64,000 nt of DNA from DATFVA01 sp963745945 (GTDB taxonomy: Bacteria > Bacteroidota > Ignavibacteria > Ignavibacteriales > Ignavibacteriaceae): the NCBI GenBank assembly GCA_963745945.1, contig CAVUZG010000007.1, positions 526,093-590,092 of the forward strand. The letters are read 5' to 3'. Position numbers and translations under genes: made by a program. Each line of letters starts with the position of its first letter. Position 1 is the stretch's first letter. The notes beneath the pieces were generated by a model that was not told the origin of the DNA, ran no database searches, and worked only from the letters and a program-made list of their open reading frames with translations. This document shows positions 26,707 to 36,362 of the stretch, in pieces.

Positions 26707-28390
26707 ATGAAAAACCTTATAATAATTTGTACTTCAATATTTATTCTGTTCTTTGCGGGATGTTTAAAAGAAAATAATCAGCCATCAAAAGCAGGAAAAG
26801 CAATGGATTCACTTCAGACAATGATTTCACAGTTTGCCCCAACCGAAATTAAATATGATTCAACTTTACTTGATGCAAGACAGAAAGTAGTTATTGAAAA
26901 ACTTTACCAGGCTTCACGTTTAATCGACAGTATTTTCCTGAAACAGGTATTTTCAAAAAATGTTGAAATTAAAAATCAATTGGAAGATGGAACTTCAGAG
27001 GAAGATAGTCTCAAGCTTGTTTATTTCAATATTAACGCCGGTCCATTCGATAGATTGAACCATGATGCACCTTTTATTGATAGCTATAAAAAACCGATGG
27101 GGGCAAATTTTTATCCTGCTAAAATGACAAAAGATGATTTTGCGAACTGGATAAAAAATCATCCTGATGACGAAAAAAGCTTTACTTCCGAATTTACGGT
27201 AATAAGAAGAGATGGTGATTCTCTTAAAGCTATTCCTTACAACGAATTTTACCAGCCCGAACTTGGTAAAGCGGCAAAACTTTTAAGAGAGGCTGCAGAA
27301 TATGCTGATAATCCTTCACTTGAAAAAATATCTTCAGTTAAGGGCAAAAGCATTTGAGACAAATGATTATTTTGAAAGCGATATGGCGTGGATGGATTTA
27401 AATAATAATGCTATCGAAGTTGTTATTGGACCTTATGAAGTTTATGAGGATGGACTCTACAACTACAAAGCATCTTTTGAAAGTTTTGTAACAATTAAAG
27501 ATCCGAAAGAAAGCGCAAAACTTGAGAAGTTTGGAAGTTATCTGAAAGATATTGAAAATCATCTCCCGATTGATGATAAGTATAAAAATACCGAACGCGG
27601 TTCCGAGTCTCCCATTGTTGTTGCAAATGAGGTTTACTGCGCAGGCGATGCAAAGGCAGGCGTTCAGACTCTGGCTTTTAATCTACCGAACGATGAAAGA
27701 GTGAGAGAAGCAAAAGGATCAAAGAAAGTTATGCTTAAAAATGTTCACGAGGCAAAGTTTGAAAAACTTTTAAAACCTATTGCAGAAATTGTGCTTGATA
27801 AAGATCAGCTTAAGTATGTTACATTCGACGGATTCTTTAATCACACTTTAATGCATGAAATGTCTCACGGTGTTGGTCCAGGAATTATAACCATCAACGG
27901 AAGAAAAACAGCTGTTAACAAAGAACTTAAGGAAACTTATTCAACGCTTGAAGAATGCAAGGCTGATATTCTGGGAATGTACAACAATATTTTTATGATT
28001 GATAAAGGTGTCTACCCGAAAGAATTTGCTGAAGAAACTTATGTAACGTTTCTTGCAGGAATTTTCAGATCGGTTAGATTCGGAATAAATGAAGCACATG
28101 GCGGCGGTAATGCAATTATTTATAATTATCTGCTTGAAAACGGCGGATATGAATACAATGCCGATACGAAAAGAGTTAAAGTAAATTTTGATAAAATATA
28201 TCCTGCATTAAAGGACCTGGCAAACAAAGTCCTTACAATTCAGGCAACAGGTGATTACGATGGGGCTAAACAATTTATTGCAAAATACGCAGTAAGTTCT
28301 CCTTCAATGGAAACATTAAGATCTGAACTAATAAAACTTCCTGTAGATATAAGGCCCGTATTTCAGATAGAAGAAAAACACACGAAATAA
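26707..28390 (+). CDS. M49-type (dipeptidyl peptidase III-like) lipoprotein metallopeptidase, frameshifted
   Basis: Read as one gene of about 560 residues. Lipoprotein signal with FFAGC, acyl Cys at residue 19. Zinc site HEMSHG (in HTLMHEMSHGVGPG) near residue 380, with EECKAD about 35 residues on supplying the third ligand. Classical M49 uses HELLGH; this HExxH form belongs to the bacterial DPP III-like group. The frame breaks in a six-A run (27323-27328); with five A the sequence reads NPSLEKYLQLRAKAFETND, joining the two frames exactly. Likely removes dipeptides in the periplasm. A strong terminator follows. Confidence 0.88.
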
Positions 28391-28411
28391 AATTATAAAA
28401 TCATTCAGAAC

Positions 28412-28445
28412 AAAAAGTCATTCATTACGTGAATGACTTTTTTTT
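28412..28445 (+). terminator. Bidirectional terminator between convergent genes
   Basis: AAAAAGTCATTCA (28412-28424), loop TTACG, TGAATGACTTTTT plus further T. It closes the M49 gene, and its T run overlaps the restored stop codon of the lytic transglycosylase on the - strand. Confidence 0.9.
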
Positions 28446-29431
28446 ATTTCTCTCTTTCATCAATTACTTCTATGCTCCCTTTCACAGGAAGTTCAACTGT
28501 ATAAGTTTTTCCCGCCTTGTTACGTTAATACAATATCACGAAGCCAGGGATTGTACATTTTTAATATCTTATAATTTATACCTTTTTCAATTGCAAAATC
28601 AGCAAGATCATTTATAGGACTGCTGATAGTGACTTCATAAGTCGGGAGCGGAAAATATAATTCATCTTCTTTTATATCAAAGCCGTATTTTTCCGGATGC
28701 TGAAGTATTGTTTTCATTGCAATTATTCTTGCAATGTATCGCGAGGTTTCATCACTTAATACAAGGTTGTAATAACGGTTGGTCTTCTGTCTTGCCATCT
28801 GTTTTTCGACTCCGTTAGTTCCCATATTAAAAGATGCAGCTGCCATTGTCCAGCTTCCGAATTCAGTATAAGAATCTTTAATATACTGGCAGGCCGCCTC
28901 AGTTGATTTTTTTAAATCATAGCGCTGATCCACCTCATCATTTATTTCAAGCCCGTACTTTTTTCCTGCTGCTTCCATAAATTGCCAGAAACCAACCGCA
29001 CCTGCAGGAGAGATGACGTTAGATAATCCGCTTTCAATTACCGATACATATTTGAAGTCATTGGGAATTCCGTTTTTCTTTAAGATAGGTTCAATAACAG
29101 GAAAGTACCGGTTAGCTTTTTTCATTGCCAGAATTGTAAATGAATGATAATAAGTATTGACTATAAACTCACGGTCTATTCTTTCTTTCACTTCAAAATT
29201 CTGCAATGGAACTTTCTCTCCCGCAAAATCAAGCTGGTCCGGAATGGGAGGAGAAACTATCCTGTATCCCTGCGGGAATTTGTCATCATCTGCTGATAAT
29301 GTTGAAGCAGAGCCTGAATTTTTTCCACCCGGAAGGATATTGTTATAAAAAAGGAAAAGTGGAAGTGCAGCGACAAAACCAAGTAAAAATGTATATAGCT
29401 TCGGTGGTGTAATCTTTTTCATGGATATCAT
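28444..29431 (-). CDS. Membrane-anchored lytic murein transglycosylase (SLT/MltD-like), frameshifted near its end
   Basis: Read as one gene of about 328 residues. Membrane anchor at 11-30. SLT domain at about 90-240: catalytic Glu E133 in SVIESGLSN, then SPAGAVGFWQFMEAAGKKYGL, and AAASFNMGTNGVEKQM. C-terminal part resembles a LysM-like wall-binding segment (YEVTISSPINDLADFAIEKGI). As written it stops at 28520 after RDIVLT. Removing one base near 28522 gives LTNKAGKTYTVELPVKG and a stop at 28444. It would cut glycan strands with 1,6-anhydro product formation. It lies downstream of the sigma-factor gene. Confidence 0.88.
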
Positions 29432-29525
29432 TTCTTTAATAAATAAAAATTGCCTGAAGAAAATATAACTAAATAACTTACTTTGTAAATACCAATTGAA
29501 GCACAGGTGTGTGAATAGTTTAAAA

Positions 29526-29560
29526 ACAAAAAACCCCTCAATCCTTTCGGACGAGGGGTT
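29526..29560 (-). terminator. Terminator of the sigma factor gene
   Basis: AACCCCTC (29532-29539) and GAGGGGTT (29553-29560) form a GC-rich stem. On the - strand it is followed by a T run (A-rich 29523-29533). Confidence 0.9.
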
Positions 29561-29580
29561 AAAAATTAAATTCAGATATT

Positions 29581-30444
29581 TTATTGACCTAAGTACGCTT
29601 TCAAAGAGCTGCTTCTTGATGCATATCTTAAACTTCTTAAGGCTTTTTCTTTAATCTGTCTAACTCTCTCACGGGTCAGATTAAATCTTTCGCCAATCTC
29701 CTCAAGGGTAGCTGCATGCTCGCTGTTTATTCCGAAGTATAATTTTATTACCTCTGCTTCTCTCTCATTGAGAGTTGAGAGCACGTTTTCAACTTCCTGC
29801 TTCAGAGATTCTTTCATCAGTATTCCGTCTGGTGAAGGCTGCTGATCATTTACAAGAATATCCCCGAGACTGTTCTTGTTATCATCGCCTTCTTTTAACG
29901 GCGCATCCATAGAAACATGGCGGCCATAAAGCTGCATAGTATCTGCAACTTCTTCAACATTCATATCAAGAACCTGGGCAAGTTCTTCCGTAGTAGGTTT
30001 TCTTTCGAATTCCTGTTCGAGATCTCTGTAAGCTTTACTTAACTTACCAAGGGATCCAACACGGTTAAGAGGAAGTCTCACAATTCTTGATTGCTCGGCA
30101 ATTGCCTGCATGATTGACTGCCTGATCCACCATACTGCATAGGAGATAAATTTAAAACCTCTGGTTTCATCGAATCTTTGCGCGGCTTTTATCAATCCCA
30201 AATTTCCTTCATTTATAAGATCACCAAGGGATAATCCCTGATTCTGGAATTGCTTTGCAACGCTAACGACGAACCTAAGGTTTGCTTTTGTTAATGATTC
30301 GAGTGCAAGCTTATCACCTTTCTTAATTCTTATCGCTAATTCAATTTCCTGATCGGGTGTAAGTAAATTTACCTTTCCAATTTCCTGCAGATACTGGTCG
30401 AGTGATTTACTTTCCCTGTTAGTGAATTGCTTGGTTATCTTCAA
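29581..30444 (-). CDS. rpoD: Primary RNA polymerase sigma factor (RpoD/SigA, short Bacteroidota type)
   Basis: 287 residues from a TTG at 30444, giving MKITKQFTNRESKSLDQYLQ as in homologs. AGGAG lies nine bases upstream of it. An earlier TTG at 30453 would sit directly on the AGGAG. Region 1.2 at 13-45, region 2 with LRFVVSVAKQFQNQGLSLGDL and RGFKFISYAVWWIRQSI (core binding and -10 recognition), region 3, and region 4 with LEEIGERFNLTRERVRQIKEKAL for the -35 box. Region 1.1 is absent, as usual in this phylum. It should direct housekeeping transcription. Confidence 0.95.
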   Translation of the reverse strand: MKITKQFTNRESKSLDQYLQEIGKVNLLTPDQEIELAIRIKKGDKLALESLTKANLRFVVSVAKQFQNQGLSLGDLINEGNLGLIKAAQRFDETRGFKFISYAVWWIRQSIMQAIAEQSRIVRLPLNRVGSLGKLSKAYRDLEQEFERKPTTEELAQVLDMNVEEVADTMQLYGRHVSMDAPLKEGDDNKNSLGDILVNDQQPSPDGILMKESLKQEVENVLSTLNEREAEVIKLYFGINSEHAATLEEIGERFNLTRERVRQIKEKALRSLRYASRSSSLKAYLGQ

Positions 30445-30713
30445 TTTTATCAACTCCTAATAATTTGATTTATGGATTTTTACATTAGATATAAGAACAA
30501 TGAATTCGGTTCAAAAATTCCGCCGAATAAAGCTGCTAAATATAAGTAATTTTATCTTAATTGTTAAGTTAAAAAATCATCCTAATAAGACTTTCTGCAT
30601 AATAGACGATTTAATCAGCAGAAATGTTTCATTAAAGTGACTCCCGTCAAGAGAAAAATGATTTTTTGCCCTTTTTCCTCTACCCTCCGGATTTGTTTCT
30701 GGATATTAAGCAT

Positions 30714-33020
30714 TTAATCGAAAAAACTCAACTGACCCATTTTTACAATTGAATCAAATGATTCACCCATTAAACTTAAAACCGAATCGGCTATTGGTTT
30801 GATTTGCTTATCAATATAATGCTGATAATCTATATCGTCATGCTTGAGTTCAATCGGGACGGGACCACGCTTTGTAATTACATAATATATTGTCCCGCTT
30901 TTCTGATCAATTAACTTTGCCGCCTTTACATGCTGAGGAATATTTTTAACATATTCTTGAACATCTTTTCTCAATCTTTTTCTGTAAACCAGTCTATCAT
31001 CATATTCACCAGCGTTAACTTTTTTCACCATCTCCTTTAGCCAATCTTTCACTTCATTCCCATAAAAAATCCTCTTATAAAGTTCAACCTGGAATTCCTT
31101 TGCAAGCCTAGTCCAGTCACTACGGACAAATTCAAGACCAACGAATTCTATTTTCTCTTCTGTACCACTTTTTAGTAGTCCTGCGTATCTTTTTTTAGCT
31201 CCTGATTCTCCACCGCGGGCAGGGGTTATAATAAATTTCCTGTAATATTTTTCAAACTCTATTTCCAGAAACGATTCAACATTAAACTCTTCCTTTAATC
31301 TTTTTTTCCAGTATAGGTTTAAATCCCGTACCAGGCCTTCACCATCACTTGGTAAAAAATTATTAATTGAATCCGGAAGCTTAACGAAAAGAGAATCCGT
31401 GTCTCCGTATACAACTTTATATCCTTTTTGTTCGAGGTACTCTTTACTCCTGAGCAGCAGCCATTGTCCTGTTCCGGTAATTGCAGAGGGAAGATCCGGA
31501 TGGTAAAAACGACAGCCGTAAGAACCCATCACTCCGTAAAAGCTGTTCATTAGAATTTTTATTGCCTGGGAAAGCTGTTTATCTTTTTTCTTTTTGGCTA
31601 GGCTTCTCTGCTCAATAAGCCGGGAAATAAATTCAGGTAGAAAATGCTGGGTGGATGAAAATGTGTATCCGCCAGGAGTTCTGAGCGTATTCTCTGATGA
31701 GAGAAGTCTTGATAAAGGATCAATTTTAAATGTTTGAATAATTGAAGGATACAGACTTCTGAAATCCAGTACAATTACATTATCATATAATCCCGGTTTG
31801 GGATCAAAAACATAACCCCCGGCGGCATGATCTGAAACTTTGAGATCTTTAACATTGGGAGCAACAAATCCTTTTCTGTGAAAGTTAGGAAGGAAAAAAT
31901 GATCGAAGGCTGCAGTCATCATTCCAAGCTGATCCATTAGTAACCCAGAAAGCTGTGATCGCCTGATTGAGAGTTCGATAAGTCCCGATTTCTTAAAAAT
32001 TTCAGTAACAAGAATTGCATCCTGCAGATTATATTCTGCAAGTTTCTTTTTATCTTCGACAAATAATCTTTCTATTTCCGCAACTTTGTTCTCGTCCGGT
32101 GATATTGTTTTACCTGTTTGAAGCAATTCCTGTGCAACGGTTTCAAGCTTATAATCTTCAAAACTGAAAAACGAAGAACGCAGAGATTGCGGTCCGTCAA
32201 TTACAACTCTTCCATATACCGATGCAAAATATCCACCTCCTTTCCGGCTGCGAAGTGAAACCCTTCCGTTCCCGCGTGCTATTTCGAACGGTATATATAG
32301 TTCATTACACTTTGATTCCAGAAACATCAGGTCAAAACCTATTACATGCCATCCGATTATTACATCAGGATCTTTTTCCCTAAACCATGATAAAAAAGAT
32401 TCCAGCAATTCCTTCTCGTCCGGGAAGAAGCTTATCAATTCATCATCTTTACCGTCCCCGACAATAAATACTTTTTTCTCTTCAGCATTGCTATTAGTTA
32501 AATGAATTGCAATTGAATACAGAAGCCGGTTACCGGAACCGGTTTCAATATCTATTGATGCTATTTTAAGATGAGGAGAAATTTCACAGGCTTCAATTTT
32601 GGGATTTGTAAACCGTTTTAATTTATCTTCTGTAACTGATTTGCCTGTTACTTTAATCTGGGCATTAAGAAAACGTTCCATTAAATATCGTCTTACAGGA
32701 TTAACATCCGATTCATAACTTTTAATTCCTTTATTTTCAAGTTCTTCGGCGGCTACCCTCAGATCTCTTTCTGTATTAAAATAAAGAGCATCTACATTAT
32801 CTCCCGCAAAGTTTTTAAGTTTAACCTGTTTCCGTTTACAAGCTTGTTTAAGTCCCGTTTCAGTTACAGTTCTTTCAATAAAAAAAACAGGTTTTACATT
32901 AGTAATAATAACTTCAACAGGGGAAGAATCCTCCGACACGCCTATAAATTTCAGAACATTTCTTCCTTTAACGTCCTGCCATTCGCCTGTTAATATGAAA
33001 GCTTTAATTGTTTCCAACAA
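30714..33020 (-). CDS. Family B DNA polymerase (Pol II-like)
   Basis: 768 residues. 3'-5' exonuclease motifs: Exo I SIDIETGSG (D157, E159), Exo II DPDVIIGWHVIGFDL (His in place of the usual Asn), Exo III YNLQDAILV. Polymerase motifs: A DFRSLYPSII, B ILMNSFYGVMGSYG, C YGDTDSLF with both catalytic Asp, and KKRYAGL. Start is TTG at 33020 (or the next TTG). This is the DNA polymerase II lineage linked to repair and lesion bypass. It is divergent from the FKBP gene. Proofreading appears intact apart from the Exo II change. Confidence 0.93.
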   Translation of the reverse strand: MLETIKAFILTGEWQDVKGRNVLKFIGVSEDSSPVEVIITNVKPVFFIERTVTETGLKQACKRKQVKLKNFAGDNVDALYFNTERDLRVAAEELENKGIKSYESDVNPVRRYLMERFLNAQIKVTGKSVTEDKLKRFTNPKIEACEISPHLKIASIDIETGSGNRLLYSIAIHLTNSNAEEKKVFIVGDGKDDELISFFPDEKELLESFLSWFREKDPDVIIGWHVIGFDLMFLESKCNELYIPFEIARGNGRVSLRSRKGGGYFASVYGRVVIDGPQSLRSSFFSFEDYKLETVAQELLQTGKTISPDENKVAEIERLFVEDKKKLAEYNLQDAILVTEIFKKSGLIELSIRRSQLSGLLMDQLGMMTAAFDHFFLPNFHRKGFVAPNVKDLKVSDHAAGGYVFDPKPGLYDNVIVLDFRSLYPSIIQTFKIDPLSRLLSSENTLRTPGGYTFSSTQHFLPEFISRLIEQRSLAKKKKDKQLSQAIKILMNSFYGVMGSYGCRFYHPDLPSAITGTGQWLLLRSKEYLEQKGYKVVYGDTDSLFVKLPDSINNFLPSDGEGLVRDLNLYWKKRLKEEFNVESFLEIEFEKYYRKFIITPARGGESGAKKRYAGLLKSGTEEKIEFVGLEFVRSDWTRLAKEFQVELYKRIFYGNEVKDWLKEMVKKVNAGEYDDRLVYRKRLRKDVQEYVKNIPQHVKAAKLIDQKSGTIYYVITKRGPVPIELKHDDIDYQHYIDKQIKPIADSVLSLMGESFDSIVKMGQLSFFD

Positions 33021-33128
33021 ATTTTTCTAATTTGAAATTAAGGTGTCTACAAAATTTTCAGTATTTTTCTTTGTGTTCAATTCAATTAATTTTATGCTCT
33101 TTTGAATAAAAGCAAATTAAGGATAAAA

Positions 33129-33899
33129 ATGAAATTATATCTCATATTTGTGATAACCGGATTAGTTTCGGTCCTGGTAACCGCACAACAAAGCGATACT
33201 GTTAAAACAGAAACGGGACTTCAATATATAGCTCTGGAAAAAGGCTCCGGGGAGAAGGCAGAAACGGGAAAAGAAGCAACTGTTCATTATACTGGTTATT
33301 TAACTGACGGGAAAATATTTGATACTTCTCTTAAACGGAATCAGCCGCTTTCTTTTACAATTGGTGATGGTAAAGTTATTAAGGGATGGGAGGAAGGTGT
33401 TGCACTGATGAGAGTCGGAGATAAATTCAGGTTTATAATTCCTCCGCAGCTCGGCTGGGGCGAAAGAGGTGCAGGAGAGGTAATTCCGCCGAATGCAACA
33501 GTTATTTTTGATATTCAGCTGCTGGCTGTTTCTGAGCCGAAACTTGCTCTGGGAGATACTTTACTTGTTACTATTTTTGAAGCAGGCATCGATTCCGCAA
33601 TCAGCCAGTATAATTATTTAAAAAATACCCGGGCTGATCAATACGATTTCCGTGAAGCACAGCTAAATATGTTGGGGTACATTTTATTAAGAAACAAGAT
33701 GATAAAGGAAGGTATTGAAATTTTTAAACTCAATACTGAAGCATATCCTGAATCAGCTAATGTTTACGACAGCCTTGCCGAGGGATATATTGCAAACGGG
33801 AATGTACAACTAGCAATCCAGAATTTTCAAAAATCCCTCGAGTTGAATCCTGATAATGATAATGCAAAAGAAATGCTCAAAAAGCTCCAGGGTAAATAG
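33129..33899 (+). CDS. Exported FKBP-type peptidyl-prolyl isomerase with TPR tail
   Basis: 256 residues from the ATG at 33129 (AAGGA upstream); an earlier in-frame ATG lacks a site. Signal peptide to TAQ (about 20). FKBP domain at 28-137: ATVHYTGYLTDGKIFDTS, VIKGWEEGVALMRVGDKFRFIIPP, IPPNATVIFDIQLL. Residues 160-255 form tetratricopeptide repeats, the last being ANGNVQLAIQNFQKSLELNPDN. Probably assists folding of exported proteins in the periplasm, where the many T9SS cargos pass. Three bases separate it from the kinase gene. Confidence 0.92.
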   Translation: MKLYLIFVITGLVSVLVTAQQSDTVKTETGLQYIALEKGSGEKAETGKEATVHYTGYLTDGKIFDTSLKRNQPLSFTIGDGKVIKGWEEGVALMRVGDKFRFIIPPQLGWGERGAGEVIPPNATVIFDIQLLAVSEPKLALGDTLLVTIFEAGIDSAISQYNYLKNTRADQYDFREAQLNMLGYILLRNKMIKEGIEIFKLNTEAYPESANVYDSLAEGYIANGNVQLAIQNFQKSLELNPDNDNAKEMLKKLQGK

Positions 33900-33902
33900 T
33901 AA

Positions 33903-35420
33903 ATGAAAAGTTCACTTTTCAAAACAGTAACTATTCTGATAACAGTAATACTGGTTCCAATGTTATTCTTTACTGTTTATGAAATAAGTTCACTTAATGA
34001 TAGTGAAAAAGTAATTGACCGGATTTATTCAAACCAGCTTGATGCAATTTTATTTTCAATTAACCAATATTCTGAAGACCTTGTCAGCAGCTGGAGAAAC
34101 AGAATTAATAATTCTTTGTCCGGAAATGATGAAGAATCAATAAAAGAATTTTTAAATGTCTATAGTTCGTTAAATTTTGTGTTTGTCACAGATAGTTCAG
34201 CCGGAAGTAACATAAAGGTTTACTCAAAACAAGAAACGGCAGGAAATCAAATTTTGATCACCTCTGAACTATTAAAATCAAAAGAAAGTACTATAAAACG
34301 ACTTTATACTTATAAGAAGAACAATTATTTAAAATTAGAGCCTGTGGAAATTTCCCCCACTAATTCCCTGGTACTTTTTTTACTTGAGGATAATTTGTTA
34401 TGTGGAGTCGTTTTTAATCCAGATAAATTTATTTATCAACTTCTTGATTCCAAAATGAAAAGTATTGCCGGTAATGAATTTGTTCTTGCGGTATATAAAC
34501 CCTCTGGGGATAGCATTGAGTTTTCTACGGATCGGATAAGTATTTCAGACATTAAACAAACAAAACCATTGTGGCTGTTGCCTCAATACAATCTGGGTAT
34601 TACTCTGAAGGGAAAAACTATTGATGAACTTGTAAAAGCGAGGACGACACAGAATTTAATTTTAATTGCGGGAATAACTTTACTGATAATAATAGGTATA
34701 TGGCTTGTTTTCAGAAACATTAAAAAAGAAATACAGCTCGCGCAGATCAAATCGGATTTTGTTTCAAATGTTTCTCATGAACTCAGAACTCCGCTTTCAT
34801 TAATAAGTATGTTTGCTGAAACGCTGGAAATGGGAAGAGTAAAGTCTGAAGAAAAGAAGAACGAATACTATTCGATAATCCATTCTGAAACCAGCAGGTT
34901 AAGCAGTATAGTTAATAAAGTTCTTAATTTTTCTAAAATGGAAGCAGGAAAAAGGACATTTCATTTCGAAAAGACTGATCTGAATGAACTAATCCAAAGT
35001 GTTTTCAACACATACGGTTTTCATCTGCAGAGCAATGGATTTAAATTTGATTTCAGGCCGGCTAAAAATATTTCACCGATTAATATTGATCCGGAGGCAA
35101 TATCAGAGGCTGTAATAAACCTGATTGATAATGCGGTTAAATACTGCGAAGAAAATAAGACGGTGATTTTGAAAACAGGAACAGAAAATGGTTTTGTTTT
35201 TGTTGAAGTGGAGGATAAAGGAATCGGGATTCCCGAATCAGATCAAAAAAAGATATTTGAAAAATTCTTTCGTGTTTCAACGGGACATATACACAACACT
35301 AAAGGAACAGGACTTGGGCTTTCACTTGTTAAGCAAATTGTGGATGCACACAAAGGAAAGATTACGCTTACCAGCTCTCCCGGAAAAGGAAGCCGGTTCA
35401 GAATTTTATTCCCGGTTTGA
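33903..35420 (+). CDS. Membrane sensor histidine kinase (orphan)
   Basis: 505 residues. TM1 at about 8-27, extracytoplasmic sensor domain 28-250 without a recognisable fold, TM2 252-270. HisKA at 283-345 with phosphoacceptor H292 in NVSHELRTPLSLIS. HATPase domain follows: N box INLIDNAVKYC, G1 EDKGIGIPES, F box KKIFEKFFR, G2 GTGLGLSLVK. No response regulator lies next to it. Cotranscribed with the FKBP-TPR gene (3-base gap), which hints at an envelope-stress or folding signal (inference). Confidence 0.92.
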   Translation: MKSSLFKTVTILITVILVPMLFFTVYEISSLNDSEKVIDRIYSNQLDAILFSINQYSEDLVSSWRNRINNSLSGNDEESIKEFLNVYSSLNFVFVTDSSAGSNIKVYSKQETAGNQILITSELLKSKESTIKRLYTYKKNNYLKLEPVEISPTNSLVLFLLEDNLLCGVVFNPDKFIYQLLDSKMKSIAGNEFVLAVYKPSGDSIEFSTDRISISDIKQTKPLWLLPQYNLGITLKGKTIDELVKARTTQNLILIAGITLLIIIGIWLVFRNIKKEIQLAQIKSDFVSNVSHELRTPLSLISMFAETLEMGRVKSEEKKNEYYSIIHSETSRLSSIVNKVLNFSKMEAGKRTFHFEKTDLNELIQSVFNTYGFHLQSNGFKFDFRPAKNISPINIDPEAISEAVINLIDNAVKYCEENKTVILKTGTENGFVFVEVEDKGIGIPESDQKKIFEKFFRVSTGHIHNTKGTGLGLSLVKQIVDAHKGKITLTSSPGKGSRFRILFPV

Positions 35421-35423
35421 TTG

Positions 35424-36362
35424 TTACTTTAAGAGGTGTTCTTTTCCCACAAAGATTTTCTCAGACAATTTACTCTGTTTCCCGTTAAAGTAAGCTCCTT
35501 CATTTTCAGTAGATGAAATAATCGTACCTGATTTATCTCCGTAAGCTGTAATCACTATTCCTCCCAATGAACTTGATTCAATGGTTAAAGTGTATTTTGC
35601 TTTTCCAAATTCGGAATCAGAAGGATTATCTACAAAAGATGTGCTGCTTATGTGTGAAAGAGTTCTGAGATAATTGGCGGTTTTTGCAGAATCAGTATTG
35701 TTCCCGTTTATTGTCCAATGATTATCTTTTTTTACAAGTTCAAATGAACTATCAGGATAAGTAAAGGTAAGTTTTTTCCAGTTGGCGGGATCATCATTTA
35801 CCAGTGCGTTGTTCCGGAAATAATCCGGCTTCTGGTTAAAGGCCATATCCAGAAATCCCTGTGTTTCGTAAACTTCATCTTCACCATTCAGTCTTACAAA
35901 TGTATTCATCTGTCTTGGCTGCTGAAAAGAAAATTTTCCAACTATCAGATCAAGTGTATTATCATTTCCCTCAAAAACTTTAACATTTGTACCCGCAGTA
36001 TCAACTTTAAATTCTGCCCATTTTGATTTATCCTGTGCAGCAACTCTTGTTGGTTTAACTTCCACAAGCATTTTCAATAAAGATTGAATTTTATTTTCGG
36101 GAACATTTGCAGTAAGGTTATTCCCAAGGTTTACTTTCCAGTTTTTACCTTCTTTATAAAGCCTAACTTCTTTATGATTTGTTGCTCTTGGGTAAATTGA
36201 AATGGCAGTAACTTTTGCTGTATCAATATTTACGATATCAGTTTTAAATGATCTCTCACCGTGACTCGATTCAATAATCATATAAATCGCAGCAATAACA
36301 ACAAGAGCACCGAAGACAATAATCAGTGTTTTATTAGAAACTTTATTAAACATAATTTTCAC
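35424..36362 (-). CDS. DUF4340 protein of a GldAFG-type ABC operon
   Basis: 312 residues. One membrane segment at 12-28, then a periplasmic part with repeated DUF4340-like units (KVRLYKEGKNWKVN; GTNVKVFEGNDNTLDLIVGKF; FELVKKDNHWTIN). Last gene of the operon; its start overlaps the stop of the GldG-like gene by 17 bases, implying translational coupling. DUF4340 proteins commonly accompany GldG-like auxiliary proteins. Molecular role unknown. Confidence 0.8.
   Translation of the reverse strand: MKIMFNKVSNKTLIIVFGALVVIAAIYMIIESSHGERSFKTDIVNIDTAKVTAISIYPRATNHKEVRLYKEGKNWKVNLGNNLTANVPENKIQSLLKMLVEVKPTRVAAQDKSKWAEFKVDTAGTNVKVFEGNDNTLDLIVGKFSFQQPRQMNTFVRLNGEDEVYETQGFLDMAFNQKPDYFRNNALVNDDPANWKKLTFTYPDSSFELVKKDNHWTINGNNTDSAKTANYLRTLSHISSTSFVDNPSDSEFGKAKYTLTIESSSLGGIVITAYGDKSGTIISSTENEGAYFNGKQSKLSEKIFVGKEHLLK

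Noticed and set aside
35420..35424. Overlap between histidine kinase and DUF4340 gene
   Set aside because: The convergent ends are only three bases apart but do not overlap. It is ordinary packing.
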